DNA of 64,000 nt from Sorghum bicolor (taxonomy: Eukaryota > Streptophyta > Magnoliopsida > Poales > Poaceae), in contig NC_012878.2 of the NCBI RefSeq assembly GCF_000003195.3, forward strand, positions 54,126,629 to 54,190,628, read 5' to 3'. Made by a program: the position numbers and the translations under genes. Of this stretch, positions 24,367 through 37,062 are shown piece after piece (position 1 is the stretch's first letter; each line of letters opens with the position of its first letter). The notes beneath the pieces were generated by a model. The model saw only the letters and a program-made list of their open reading frames with translations. It was not told the origin of the DNA and ran no database searches.

Positions 24367-26475
24367 CGTGCCGGCCGGCTGCTATTTGCACTGCACCTTC
24401 TACCGATTCAATCCCAACAGCAAGTGCCGGCATTTTAAGGTGCAGCCTGAGGCCCGCGTGTTCCCCGTTGTGGATGTGCTTCACAGACTTTTGGCAGGGC
24501 ACATAGATATGTTTTGGCTCTTCCGTGTGTTGAAAAAAAAAAATTAGAGGCCACGCCGGCGCATTTCCAGCAGTAGAAGAGCCTGTGCCTACTTATTTTC
24601 CTCTAGTGATGTAGTAGTCTTAATGTAAATAAAGTAGATGCACTGATCTTCACCAATTTAATAGTTAGAACTCGACGAAGAACTTGATTTTGACGAGTAG
24701 CGGCAACTTCCTAGACGTAGGAATCGGCCTTTTGATCTCTCCAATGCCTAATATAATGGTTTGGTGTGTTTTGTGGACATGTATTGGATTTTAATTGGGC
24801 TTGGCCCATTTTAGTTAGATTAAAATTAAATAAATCCTTCTCTATAAAATAAATAAATACTAATGTCAATATTAAATTTGTTATGTGCATAAAGTTCTTA
24901 GCCCAAAGAATGATCCATAGGTACAGTAGGGACAGGCATAGCGGATCGTGCTAGTATATGAGATGCAGCCATAAAGTTTTTTTTTTTGAACTTGCAGCCA
25001 TCCCTTGGCATAAAAGATATGGTTGAAAGCACCGTTCGCTGATTTATTGTTAGAAAAAAAACACTGAGCTCATAAATTCGATAAAAAAGCTCAAGCAAAC
25101 AGCCTCGCATTGTGCCTAATCAGAAGTAGTAAATGTCGCGAGGACCCGTGTGTCAGGAGCTAACAAATGGTCTTTAGAGCGGGTGGGTGTGGTTCTTAAT
25201 TGAACATTTTTAAGGTTCCCCACAAACTCAGTAAAATTATAATAAAATGCTTCTCACGTATTTTTACACATCAAGAATTGAACGCCAAGTTGTACTTTTT
25301 CTAAGTGTCTTTCTCTCATAATAAATCAGCGAACAGACTCGAAAGTTGTTTCTCTTCGAATTCATGAGTAGGTAATCATTTTTCTATCTTTTGAAAGGAA
25401 AAAAAAAGAGTTATTTCTCCACCATCACGTTCACAACTAACTGCATGCCGTTATCCCAACAGCTATATATATCTCCTTATACTTTGGGTCTATATCTGGA
25501 ATTTAAATGTTTTTTCTTTGCAGAAGGCACATGCTTATTACTTGATGGGAAGGCAAAAGGTTCACAGAGCACCTTGTCAAAAAAAAAAAAGGTTCACAGA
25601 GCCGGGAGATGCTACAGTACATTCTTTATTTCTTAGGAGGTAATAAATATTTCAAACAAATCTGAGTCATTGATTTCTTAAATTTTTTGAATTAATTAAT
25701 ATGAGAAAAGAAAAAATTATTCTCAAAACCCCATTATTATCACGGCATGCATAAGTGGACGTGCAGCTATAAACATCCTCGTCATCACGGCATGCACAAG
25801 AGGAGGACGTGAAGCTATTGATTTCTCAATTTCTCCCTTTTTCTTTAAATTAAGAGTGATAATGTCCTGGAAGTTACATTAAAGACGTACACCGATCACG
25901 TTATATAATCAATAAAAAAACTCTTATATTGTGCTGTCACGTATGTAGATTTAGGAACAAAAACTTATACAAGCATAAAAAATGATCACGGTCATGTACG
26001 CGCATGGATTTGGATAGGAGACATCATGTACACGTGATTTGAGAATGAAATTAGATGCACGAAATAATGCTCACGGCAGCTATGGCTAATTAAATTATTC
26101 CATGCCTAAAGTTACAAAATAAAAAAAAGTTACTATATCTAATAGATCACACATGCATCAATTTGATCTATAAAATAAAATTTGTATCTAAAACTTTCCT
26201 TATATATTCTATTTTACCAAATTTAAAATTAAATAAATATATATTTCATCTATTATCTCCTAGAAAGTAATAGATGATTTTAACCGTTCGATCTAACTAA
26301 ATAAACGGCTCATAGTCACTAGAGGGTATCACAACAAAGCCCTTCCTCTTGGCTTTGGAAAGCTTGCTGTCAGAATAAGAGGACAGTTCTGTTTTGGCTA
26401 CTACAAGAAATTTCTTTGAGGCGCAAAACAATGTTTTTAGACTAGTTGTGTTTTTTGTACAAACTCAGTAGAGAA
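24367..26475. other. Intergenic, AT-rich, nothing recognised
   Basis: It contains homopolymer runs and part of a hairpin MITE (AATAAATCAGCGAACAG at about 25320). No gene can be supported. Confidence 0.4.
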
Positions 26476-26680
26476 GACCTTGCGACAATTATTTCTGGGT
26501 TGTCCCTGTGCTAGAGCCTTGTGGAACACCCTGGGACTAAGTATCAGTTTCACAGCTGATCCATTCGAAGTAATCGTCTCATTCAGAAATCAGTTGGATG
26601 TTTCGTTTTTTTATGGAAATTTGCCTGAAGATCGTGTGATTGTGTTCCTCTGTTTTGCCATTTCACTCCTACCGCTTTCC
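26476..26680 (+). pseudogene. LINE remnant: zinc-binding tail of a reverse transcriptase
   Basis: The frame reads LRQLFLGCPCARALWNTLGL, which fits the 'H-L-F-x-x-C-P-x-A-x-x-x-W' pattern of the zf-RVT region found at the C-terminus of plant non-LTR reverse transcriptase proteins and their derivatives. Only this short part remains, without upstream polymerase motifs. It is a dead fragment. Confidence 0.55.
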
Positions 26681-29600
26681 TACTTTCTTTTTTGTTTTCC
26701 TCTACTTTTCGTTTGTTGTCATGCTCTCAGCTTCTGGGTGCGTCGGATCCTTGCAGCAGGTCCCTAAAGTCAACACACAACACCGGAACAGAACATCACG
26801 AAATGGATGCTTGTTGATCCAGAGTACCTCGTGCCATGACGCATGTAAGCTTCACCTGATGAAAATTATGCAGCTGCAACACAAGTTCCGAATGCATCCC
26901 ATTCCCACCTGAAAACACTAACAATTATTGGCTTTCTGGTGCCCTCTCTGATGTGTGTTAAGGAGACGAGCGAAAGAGTCTCTGAGTTTGCGACTTCTAC
27001 GAGGAGAAAGACATTAGTTGTTTAGGTGGAGTATATATATATGGGATGCAGCCATGAAGTTGGAACCACCCAAGTGTCATATCTGTAGGGATCAACATGA
27101 GTGATTTCTTTCCCAGGTTCTTTTTCCACTTTGAGCTGTAGTTGGCCCTTTCACATCTACTTTTAACTAAAAGGCATGGCTGAAAAAACAAGCAAAGCAT
27201 AGGTATTATAGTAGAAATGGCTAAAATATGGCCTTCTGTTTGATTTTCTGTTTGAAAAGATAAAATTTAAAATATGAGAACTTCAAACAGAAATTCGGGA
27301 TAGTAAATGATTTCAAATGAAAAAGTACTGACTACAAAGTTGTATATCTCATGAGATGTATGACTTTAGTTTTGGCCATTTTTTCATCCGAGTTTGTTTG
27401 AATAATTCAAAAAATTTAAATTTCAAAATATGAGAACAACAAACAGATAGATTATATTTCAAATAAAATAATAGTTCAATTTCTAAAAATCCATTACTAT
27501 TTTTTCTAAATAGATAGGTTATACTTTTACAAAAAACAATTGACCAATTTTATGTTTTTTATTTAAAAATATTTTTATGAATTTTTGCTATTTACTATTA
27601 TTTTTAGAAAATACATATATACTCAAAACCGCATCTGAAACTAGCCAAAGGCCACATTCGTTCAGTTTTAATAGTTGATTGAAGGACTACTAATGGGTTT
27701 CGGATTTCGAGAGGCCAAATTTGACTTTTCCCCGAATTTCTGTTTTCCATACTTCTTTTTCGCCAAGAAAGGTTGACCTCTATTTAAATTAAAGAGAGTT
27801 CCAGTCTGCAGACACAAACTGTGCATCAAGTTAGCCAAACATATACACATATTTCTTTGATTAAAGGCAGCAGCTCAAATAGTTAATATATTTCAGAGCA
27901 TCGTAGATGCATATTGTACTCGATCAACATTTTTGCCAGAAAATTTGGACATTCAGGCCCTCTTCAATTTTTCACTAATTTTTTTCACCTATCCCATCGA
28001 ATATATGACACATGCATAGAGCACTAAATGAAGATAAAAAACTAATTACACATTTTATTTGTAAATTACGAGACAAATCTTTTAAATCTAATTAGTCTAT
28101 GATTAGTAATAATTGCTACAGTAACCGATATGTGCTAATGATGGATTAATTAGGATTAATAAATTTATCTCATAGTTTCCAAGTAAGCTATATAATTTAG
28201 TTTTTTTTATTAGTATTCGAAGACCCCTTCCAAGATTCTTCCGACACATCCGATGTGACACTCAAAAAAAAAAATTTTCGCAAACTAAAAGGCTTGAGCT
28301 GAATGCCATGAATGAGGCCAGGTCTGCCGATGCAAGATAATGGTTGCTGGTAAGCAACTCGAAAAGCTTGGCTAAAATTAGTAGGCAAATTCCATTGTGT
28401 AGCTATTTGTAAAATAGAAAACTTTTTTAAAAAAAGAGGTCCACAACAGCCCTTGCTATTAGATAGCTAGTGTCAGTGGTTGGCTATATATGGCTATTGA
28501 AAATCAAGGGATAGCCAACTTTCTATTTTACAAAACCAGATAGCACATTTGTTGGAGTCTATTTTTTACTATACAAATTCTAAAATAACCTCCATGATAA
28601 AAATAGCCAAGCTGTTGGAGTTGAGCTACCTCATAAATATCGCAAGCTAGTTTCTGCATATACAATAACATGTGCCACGAGAAACTATAGTTGGTGAGAA
28701 AGGGTATGTAGAAGCTTGCAGGCTGCTTTCAGAGATGCTTTGGAGTGCTTGTGATCAGATTGAAATGGCAAAAAAAACTGTTTCATAGGAGTGAGATGCA
28801 CGGGGAATGAGAGCTGGATTGCCAGATTAGAGCTGCCGAGTAGAAGTTGGCTTCACCGTCTGGGACACCAAAGCAAGTCGCCAGTCACAGTATGAGCGTG
28901 TTCACATAGAGCTTCAAAAGAGGCTTGCATGCACACCCAACATGCTGGGACTGATGCTGCAATTCCTCCCTTCACTTGCTCATATACCTCGCCCAGCCTC
29001 AGAAGTAGTTGGTAGGTAGACATACGCATACACGCTCTCAGCTACTCAGGGAGGTAGTATTAGAAATAGGACTGGAGGGTGGCCACAAAGTATTGCTTGT
29101 ACTACCATTCTACTGGTTCGGGCTCAAAAGGTTTAATAGTTTCTAATGTGACAGTGGCTGCTCTGGTTTAGTAATTGGTTTGGTTTGGTTCTTTTAGAGA
29201 AAATTTGTTTGGTTTGAATCATAGGGAAGCAGGTTAGCATGGTTTGGAGAGTGAGCTGTGGTGATCCGCTTCGCCCTACGGGTTCCATACCATTCGAAGT
29301 GCATTGTTCGCAGGTACTCAGCACCTCCAAACTAGATCTGTCAATGGGTTGGATTGAATAAATTTTAATGTGTTAGGTTCTCAAGTGGTTATATTTCGCT
29401 CTAACTTATACAAATATAACAAATAGTACTATATATGTGACGGACCATGCAAACGTTTCATGTTTGAATATGTTGGACTTGGGTTCCGCACTGTAATTAG
29501 ATACGTCACTCTAATCCGCGGATCTCATCAGACAGTTGAGAGCTACGTCATAAAAGAAACCTTGCAGTGTTTAATATTAGATAGAGAATAGAGATAAAGA

Positions 29601-29755
29601 TGTCCGTAAATCGAATTTTAGAGATAAAGATGTGCGTAAATCGAATTTTATGATGTTTAAATTTAGTATAGTAGGAAGAAGAATGCAATATTCCCATTTG
29701 ATTTAAACAATATTAGTTTGTACAAACTATGATAGAGCTTAGCGAACGTCGCTAA
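26681..29755. other. Intergenic, AT-rich; MITE remnants
   Basis: A long MITE of the 12711-13033 kind lies at about 27957-28293 (ATCGAATATATGACACATG and ACACATCCGATGTGACA). A 'gctattagatagc' type repeat lies at about 28440-28640. Nothing else is recognised, and no gene is supported. Confidence 0.5.
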
Positions 29756-29942
29756 GGCCAGTCTCAATGCATGTTTCATGAGAGTGTCATGTACATTAAA
29801 TAGGGTGACACATAAGCAAAATTACTGACTTGGCAGGATCATTAAATGAAGGAGTTTCATCAGATGAGAGAGGAGTTTCATAGAGATGAAACTCTTGTGG
29901 CTCGGTTACCTAGTTTAGTAAAACTATGCATTGAGACTGGCC
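29756..29942. mobile_element. MITE with perfect GGCCAGTCTCAATGCAT ends
   Basis: The 187 bp element has inverted ends that match over the first 17 bases, and it is flanked by TAA (29753-29755 and 29943-29945). This is a Tourist-like MITE. A partial copy opens the window. Confidence 0.9.
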
Positions 29943-30130
29943 TAAGAGCCAACCGCAAACTCGTTTGGCTGGACACAAGAACTGGTCAGCGACGGTGGCC
30001 ACTTGCGTGCACCGATTCTCACCGGAAATGTGGATGCGACGGGAGCATGATCACTGATGACTGATGAGGCGCCATGTGCATTGCTCACAGATGACTAGAT
30101 GAGCGAGGCTCTCTGTATATATCCTAATCC

Positions 30131-30139
30131 TATATATAG
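30131..30139 (+). promoter_or_regulatory. TATA box of the small-peptide gene
   Basis: TATATATAG lies 65 bp upstream of the ATG at 30196, the right distance for a short 5' UTR. Confidence 0.7.
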
Positions 30140-30195
30140 TATATGCCAGTTCCCCGGCAGCCTAAAACCAAGGCCAAACGCGAAGCCACACCGCC

Positions 30196-30639
30196 ATGGC
30201 CGCAGCTCCGGTGAGAGGCAAGAACACGGCGAGGAGGACAGCATGGCGGCTAGCCGCCGTCTCCTTCCTCCTGTTCGTTTTCGTTGCTGTGATGTTGATC
30301 TCTACGACGACAGTTCAGTCGCGGCAGGAGCTCACCTCCAGCGAAAGAGGTATGATGAGCTGTTCTGCTAATTGATCTCTTCTCCATGCCGGTCGATTCG
30401 TTCTCCTAGCCGACGCTTCTGAATTGAGATCTCTGCTGTTTCTTCACAGGAATTTTGTTGTTTTCCGACGCTTCAATTGAGCCGTGAATTAACCGAGGTG
30501 TACATCGTTCATATATGCAGGCTCTGAATTTCGGGCGTGGAGGAAGGATGGAGTGAGGCCGGACAGGACGACCGATATGACGACGCCGCCGGCGCCCAAG
30601 GCCAACAGCAACGTCCCTGGAGGGCCCTTCGGCCGTTGA
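30196..30639 (+). CDS. Candidate secreted signalling-peptide precursor (2 exons, 90 aa)
   Basis: The exons are 30196-30349 and 30521-30639, with a GT-AG intron in phase 1. The total of 273 nt gives 90 aa plus TGA. The start is strong (CCGCCATGG). After a basic N-terminus (MAAAPVRGKNTARR) comes a hydrophobic segment, about residues 19-36 (LAAVSFLLFVFVAVMLIS), that can act as a signal peptide or anchor. The rest is hydrophilic and ends TPPAPKANSNVPGGPFGR. Precursors of plant post-translationally modified peptides have this layout. The tail's V-P-x-G-P recalls the core of CLE peptides, but the usual following N-P-L-H-N is missing, so CLE membership is not claimed. The TATA box, start context and clean intron argue for a real gene. 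Its function is unknown. Confidence 0.75.
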
Positions 30640-31626
30640 CGGATCCAGATCGAGTCGCACTCGCCTAATCGCTATCTTTTTAGCATCTTATTCGCTTGAG
30701 TCTATTTGTTAAATCTATCATAATTATTTAATCAATATGTCCATGCTGTGTGTTATTTTTCTTCTTCAGTCATCTTGTGCTTCTTTTAACGATGAAGAAC
30801 TACGTTGTGATAGAAATAAATTTTGCTTGGAATTTTTTTTAGGGAAAACTTGCTTGGAAAATTAAGAACAATGCATTATGGATTCTGTTTCATAGCATTT
30901 CGCATGGTATTTATTCCTTGTTACAAAGCTTTATATATGTTGCTGCAAAGTACAACTTGCATGGAAAATATATATGGCTTTTTCTATTCGTTTGGATACA
31001 AATTAAATGCTGATATTGCTAGTCCATCCTTTTGGGTTGGTTGGTCAATTATTTCTTTCGATTCGACTAATAAATTAATTGATGGTCCTGTAGTTATTTT
31101 CATTCATTTCGTTATAAATGGACTCATGCATGGGTTCTATACACGGTACATTTTTTTTTCTGGTTCCAAAATGCACCACGAATATTTTTATCTCCAAGTC
31201 TATCTGCTCCATGACCCATGCATGATGAGACGAGATTCCAATCTAGGCAGTGTTTCCAAGCCAAGACCTTTTCCACGACACTTGACCCAACAAACACGTA
31301 GCCACCATGATTTATCTATTTAATTTTATATACATGTGGAATCTGCCGTTAATCAACGGTCACGTATGGACCACTCTGGATCAATCACACAAATTAAACC
31401 GCTATCTCTACTCAATACATTATAGTTATTTTCTGACAAAATAAGAGAGGACAAAAAACGCATGTACCCATCACTTAACTTCCTAATTAATTGAAATACG
31501 ATCCTATTCTACGTAATTAAAGAGTACAATCTAAATTTACTTATACAGAATATGGTAAGCATTCAATTAAGAAAATGTCGCTTACACAAAAGCGAGCTTC
31601 CCCACACAATCATGATTCGTGAACTG
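30640..31626. other. 3' flank of the peptide gene, AT-rich
   Basis: The first 100-200 bp are probably 3' UTR. A 166-codon frame at 30823-31323 is AT-rich and has no domain, so I do not call it. Confidence 0.45.
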
Positions 31627-32027
31627 AGCATCTCTAAGAGTTTGCTAAAATTCACTTGGCAAATATCGTGATTTGGTAACTTTCTAAAATATATGGCAAG
31701 TGAAAAAATAGACTCTTTCCAATAGTTTACCATTTTAACCTGGTATAATTTTAAAAAAAAGAGGCCCACAACAGCAGCATGCATGGCAACAGCTCAGCAG
31801 CATGCACGTCAACAACCCATGGCCTCCAACATGCACGAAGAGATGGATACGCGAGGGAGGCCGATGCACAAGCGATACGCGCGTGCATATATACGCGTGC
31901 GGAGGCCGCCGATGCCAAGTGACTAAAACTGTCAACCTCATTTGCCAATCCGTTGGAGACTAGAATTTCTTGTTTTGACAAATTATCAAGGATGGCAACC
32001 TAATTGGACAAACTCTTGGAGGTATGC
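31627..32027. mobile_element. MITE-like element, 'gagcatctctaagag' ends
   Basis: The left end GAGCATCTCTAAGAGTTTG is matched by the inverse of the right end (CATACCTCCAAGAGTTTG). The interior contains GAGGCCCACAACAGCAGC, also seen in related form at about 28437. Exact borders are uncertain by a few bases. Confidence 0.6.
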
Positions 32028-32288
32028 ACAACCAAAATTTTAGATTTCGCCTAGTAATATGGGCTTCTAGTGTTTTGGTAAAAATTACTATAAACTTTTT
32101 CTAGTAAATACCTCCTAGTGAGATTCTCATGTGCTATAATCCGTGGTAATATTTTATTACTACTTAAAAACATTATGAGAATTCTACTATTTTTATAGTG
32201 ACGAATGCTCTACTTGTGCATGGCCGCAACCCGCCCCACCACCACCGCCCACCCAATAGCCGATGGCCTTGAACCAACGCACAACTTA

Positions 32289-33523
32289 TAGTTTTCCAAA
32301 TGGGCCAAGCCCGCTGGGTTGGCACGGGCACACACTATTTGGCCCGGTGTAAAAACGGCCCTGCCCGACCTCTCCCATGCTTGTGCCTGTGCCTGGGCTG
32401 CAATGCTAGCACGTTGGCATGGCACGAGCACAACTCGCTTCAACATGCGGCACGGGGCAGGCATGGCTTCGAGCCGTTGGATGGAGCCCTCCCCGCCTCC
32501 TCACCGTTGGATCGAGAAATGGGGTGGGATGGCTATATAAGCCAGCACCGCTCCCAGCTGCCCCATCAACTCAAACCTAGCTCATTCGATTCCCCATTTC
32601 CCGGATAGAGCTCTCCCTGACCCTCTCCCCATCGACTAAAACCCTAGCCGCTCTCCTCTCTTCTTCCCGTCATCCGGTGGCTAGTTAAGGCGACATTGGC
32701 TGCCACGGGCACATGACACCACCTTCTACAACACTCTTTTTTCTCCCTGCCGACGATGTAGCTTTGTCCTTGAGATCTCCCACTCATCGTCTTCGTCTCT
32801 GTCTCGTCTCTCTTGTTGACCTTGCTGGAGTCCAGCATCATTGGGGCTCCGCTCTGATGCGTGAAGGGACCAGAGTGTCGGATCTTCGCGACGTTATCGT
32901 TGTCGTTGTCTCTGGTGCTCTGTCAAGAGAGGTGAGCCGTAACCCTAGATTTGGCTCCTCTTCTTCTTGATTTCTTCTTGATCTGCTTATAACCCTAGGT
33001 CGTAACTCTAAATCTTATTTTTGGTAGCAATTGGCGTTGAGGGACCAGAGGACGGCGACGACGAGATGTCAGACGAGCAGGAGGACTTCGGTCACTCCAT
33101 GACCATCAACAACGAGCTGCGTCTCTGCGGGATGACCGGAGACGACGAGGACGATGTTGTTGGGGATGCCGAGGAGCTCTTCGGCCACCGTGTTGTCGTC
33201 GTCCATGCCTTTAATTTCTTATTTAGTTATTTGTGTTGTTCTTTTTTCCTGTTCTTTTTGAATTGGTCACTAAATTCCAAGTTTTTGAAGTTGCCATGTG
33301 CCTTAGTGCCCAGGCACGACACTATCCCAATGGATTGCCCTGCTCTGTTGCACGGCACAGCACTATCTGAGCACCTTAGTGTCATGCCTGGGCGAGGGTC
33401 TAAGCACGGTGGCACTACATGGCACGGTACGATAGGATCACCGTGCCTGATAATGTCGTGCCGTATAGTGCTAGTGTCGTGTAGTGCTAGTGCCGTCCGT
33501 TTGGAAAACTATACACACAATCC
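32289..33523. mobile_element. MULE-like element of about 1.2 kb with internal 5' UTR-like cargo
   Basis: The left end TATAGTTTTCCAAATGG is the inverse of the right end CCGTTTGGAAAACTATA, and further inwards both arms carry GGCACG/CGTGCC-rich sequence. Between them is a promoter-like block (GGCTATATAAG at about 32532, ACTAAAACCCTAGCCGC at about 32635) and acidic-coding sequence (about 33050-33200) that looks like captured gene pieces. The flanks (CGCACAACT and CACACAATC) agree only partly, so a 9 bp duplication is possible but decayed. Confidence 0.55.
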
Positions 33524-33529
33524 ATGTTG

Positions 33530-34620
33530 ATGGCACGCCACCCCACCCATGCCACAAGAGTTAGAGGGAGCAGACGAGATGTGTACCTATTATAAGGCTC
33601 AATTAGCACGGAATCTCACACACGCTATCGTTGCTAGTTACATCTAGTGATGTTTTCTTCTCTCTCTCATACGTAGAGGTCCAACAGAGAGCCATATATA
33701 TCCATCTCGTTGTGGATGCTCCAATGTAGCAAATTTAAGTGTGGTAGGTCATAATAATTAAAAGACTAGTACCACATTGAGTTAGGGTCAGAACGGGTGT
33801 GAAGCATTATATATATCCATCAAATAGAAGTGATTAACCAGCTCACATATAAACAATATAAGCACTACAATCTCTACTTGTAACATGTCTTGCTGTCATT
33901 AGTAGCATCGGTAGTTGCTGATGGTATAGAAGCTCGTTGCCAACAATTTTCTTGGTCGTTGGAGAAAAAATTCCACATAATCTAAAGGAGCCAAAAGTAG
34001 AACTAACAGCTAGCTGTTGTGTGGACTGGATCACTGGATGGTAGAATATATAAGGATCTGCTGTTGGGATTGGGATGCATGCGGAATATGGACGGCACCG
34101 GGGGCGAGACTCAGAGCGGGGTTCAGTACTTAGGTGCCATGTTAACGTTGGTTATTGTCCACAATTTGGTGCCATGACCGCCAGTTCTGTGCCAGCAGAT
34201 AGTGAGCAAGGATGAAGTCACTAGTGGCACCACTGCATCGGAGCACAGTGCTGGAGTCCCCTCCTAGGATTTTTCAGCCGGGCCCTCTTGGTTTGCAGCC
34301 GCATCCTGCAGATTAGCAAGAGCCAAGAGGTGGCGGCCGCCTTTCGATGGGCGCAAGGACAAATCCATGCAGATTTCGGTCGCTTCGCATGTAAAGCACA
34401 AACTCTTGTGGACAGCCCTTGTGCAAAACACTGCAATGGCAGCGTCAACGACTTGGGCATTCTACATGAGCCTACTAGGGCCAACTCCGCTTATGGCTTT
34501 GTCCTGCTGGGCCTTGCAGCACATTATGCTAACAGGGGTGTGTGTGCGGACATGCATGAGTTGCTAGAGACATTAATGCATGCAAGCATTTACTGTATAG
34601 TGTACGTATAGTATTTGAGA
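33530..34620. repeat. Repeated unit P, copy 1
   Basis: This unit of about 1.1 kb shares long stretches with 56165-57160. Shared motifs include AAGAGTTAGAGGGAGC, GAGAGCCATATATATC, TTGGGATTGGGATGCATGCG, GGATTTTTCAGCCGG and CATGAGCCTACTAGGGCC. Part of it also matches 35510-36260. Frames in the unit shift between copies, so it is probably not coding. Confidence 0.75.
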
Positions 34621-35505
34621 AGAATTCTATTTTTTAAAAGAATATCAATAAAATAAAATAACATCCAGAATAATATTTTATCCTCACATCAGAAATTAAT
34701 CAAGTACTTACTACAAATATTATAATACAAAGGCCCACCGAATGAAGGAACTGATGGACAGCTAATTTATTGGGTATAACTGAACATATATACTCAACAA
34801 CTCACCATTTTTCGCAAAGAATATAAAATGACGACAGAAATCCATGCAAAATTGTTAACGGAAAGAGCATGCATAGCAATATCCTGGCCATCACGAAACA
34901 CATACAAAGGCATACTGATGACTGAGGCTCAATTATTTCCGAAAAGAATTACGATGGACCAGGATGCACTCGTAGTAGCATCAGGAAGGACTGAATCACT
35001 GAGAATTTTGGCATATCAACTGCAAAGTGCTCTATGTTAAGTAGTTCCTGCTTGCCTTCCAGTCTTCCCCAAGTGTCACCTCTTGGTCACTGATCGACCC
35101 TCACCTCTAGATTGATTGCATATCAAAAGGTCACTCAATTTATTTTCAAATTATTGTAAGCATGGGTTAGCAATCAATCAGTTGAGTACTTCCATGTCTT
35201 CCAGCAAACTTCACAGAAATGACAAAATAGCCCACGACAATTCAAACAGGCACGTAACCACTATATATGCCGTGGCGGCAGTGTAACTCAAGTCAGTACT
35301 CTATCATGTTCAGTTTAGATTTTAGAGAGTCCTTTCCTCAAGAATTATGTGAAGGATAATTTGAGAAATATAAGATGGAGAATAAATATTATTTGAATAG
35401 CTGATTCGGCCGTGGTTTTCAGGTTTATATATGGTGTCTGCCTAACTCAACACCAAGCAGCCGCGCACGGAGTGTAAAGCTGAATAGGGTCATAATGTTG
35501 CGTGG
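34621..35505. repeat. Sequence between P units, with a second, weaker repeat
   Basis: This AT-rich stretch corresponds to 36350-36960. Both carry a short AAGTAGTTCCTGCTTGCC / AAGTAGCTCTTGCTTGCG segment followed by CAAGTGTCACCTCTTGGTCA. No gene is supported. Confidence 0.6.
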
Positions 35506-36260
35506 ATTTGTTGGACCAAGGCTCTATAATGTTGCGAATTTAAGTGTGGTAGGTTAGTTAAAATACTAGTACAACGTTGAGTTAGTGTCAGAACGGGTGT
35601 GAAACGTGTGTTTTATATATCCAACAAATAAAAGTGACTAACCAGCTCGCATATAAATAAGCACTATAGTTCTACTTGTATCATATCTTACTGTCACTGC
35701 TAGTATAGACTATAGACTATAGAAGAAGCACGTTGTCAACTTGCTTATTCATGAAAAATGCCATATAATCAGGAGGAGAGGACTGCATGGTAGGAGTAGT
35801 ATCGATCTGCTGTTGGGATTGGGATGCATGCGGAATATGGACGGCACTGGAAGCGGGCCTCTTGGAGCAGGGTTGCTACTGTTGTGCGATTTCGGTGCTA
35901 TGTTAATGTTAGTTTACCTGTGCACAAGTGGCACCATTACCGGCAGTTGTATGCCAGCCGATAATGAGCGGCCGGAATCACTAGCAACACTGCATCTGAG
36001 CTTAGTATTGGTGGTGTCCCCTCGTCGGATTTTTCAGCCGGCCCCTCATGATTCGCAGGCGTGTCCCACAGATGAGCGGGAGCCAAGAGCCAAGAGGTGG
36101 TGGCCGCTGCCTTTCGACAAATCCATGCTAGCTTTCAGAGTTTGAGGCTTTGCGCTAGGCATGCAGAGCAAGTGCTCCAGTGGACTGCCCGCACAGGTTC
36201 ATAGCACTGCAACGGCGGTCGGCGGCACAAACAATTTGCGCATCCTGCCATGAGCCAACT
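35506..36260. repeat. Repeated unit P, copy 2 (shortened)
   Basis: It matches copy 1 from AATTTAAGTGTGGTAGGT through TTGGGATTGGGATGCATGCG and the TTTTTCAGCCGG block, and it carries CATATAAATAAGCACTATAG as a TATA-like lead also seen at about 56470. It has diverged from both other copies. Confidence 0.7.
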
Positions 36261-36954
36261 ACACCAACTCTCTTTTTTTAAGATGGCAAAAGCTCTACAT
36301 GAGTCTGCTGGAGGCTGGAGCCCCCGTTAGGGCACTCTACAGTTCATGCGTTTGGGAAGAATAATTCTAAGAAGGTCGAAAGAAATAACCTTTAAAGGTA
36401 AATAGCGTCTAGAATACTATTTTATCCTCACAATATCAGATTAATCAACAACTACAATATTATATCACAAAGACCTTATATGGAATGAAACGAACTGATT
36501 GGGTATGAACCGGCTCTAAACATACTCAAACTCAACATGAGCAACAAATCCATGCAAAATTATTGTTGACGAAAAAGGCATGCATATAGCTATCTTGGCC
36601 ATCACCATAGCGGCATACTGATGATTGAGGCTCAATTCCTTCCCGAAACAATTATGACGGACTGGCCGACTAGGATGCACTGGCAGCATCAACTACAAAA
36701 GTGCTGTGTTAAGTAGCTCTTGCTTGCGCCTTCCGGTCTTCCCTCAAGTGTCACCTCTTGGTCAGTGTCGTCCCTCACCTCTAGATTGGTTGCATGAATC
36801 AAAAATTACCTCAGTTTATTTTCACATATTGACATATTGGTAGTTTGGTACTGCTGCATGGGAACTGAGTACTTCCATGGCTTCCACTATACATCACAGA
36901 AATGACAAATAACCCACAACAACCTGAAACAAGCACGATATAACCACTTTGTTC

Positions 36955-37062
36955 GCTTGTCTTATAAGTAGTACTTTTTATGCGAACCAGTAGTGTTCTT
37001 CTCTCATAATAAATCAGCGAACAATATTTTTAGTCATGACTTTTCAGACCAGCGAACATGCT
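36955..37062. mobile_element. Short hairpin MITE (GTTCGC...GCGAAC)
   Basis: The left TTGTTCGCTTGTCTTATAAG and right CAGCGAACA form a foldback with AATAAATCAGCGAACA inside. Related copies lie near 60483-60597 and, decayed, 1240-1335. Confidence 0.65.

Noticed and set aside
30823..31323. A 166-codon AT-rich frame after the peptide gene
   Set aside because: It has no ATG context, domain or splice logic. The composition matches the surrounding intergenic DNA.
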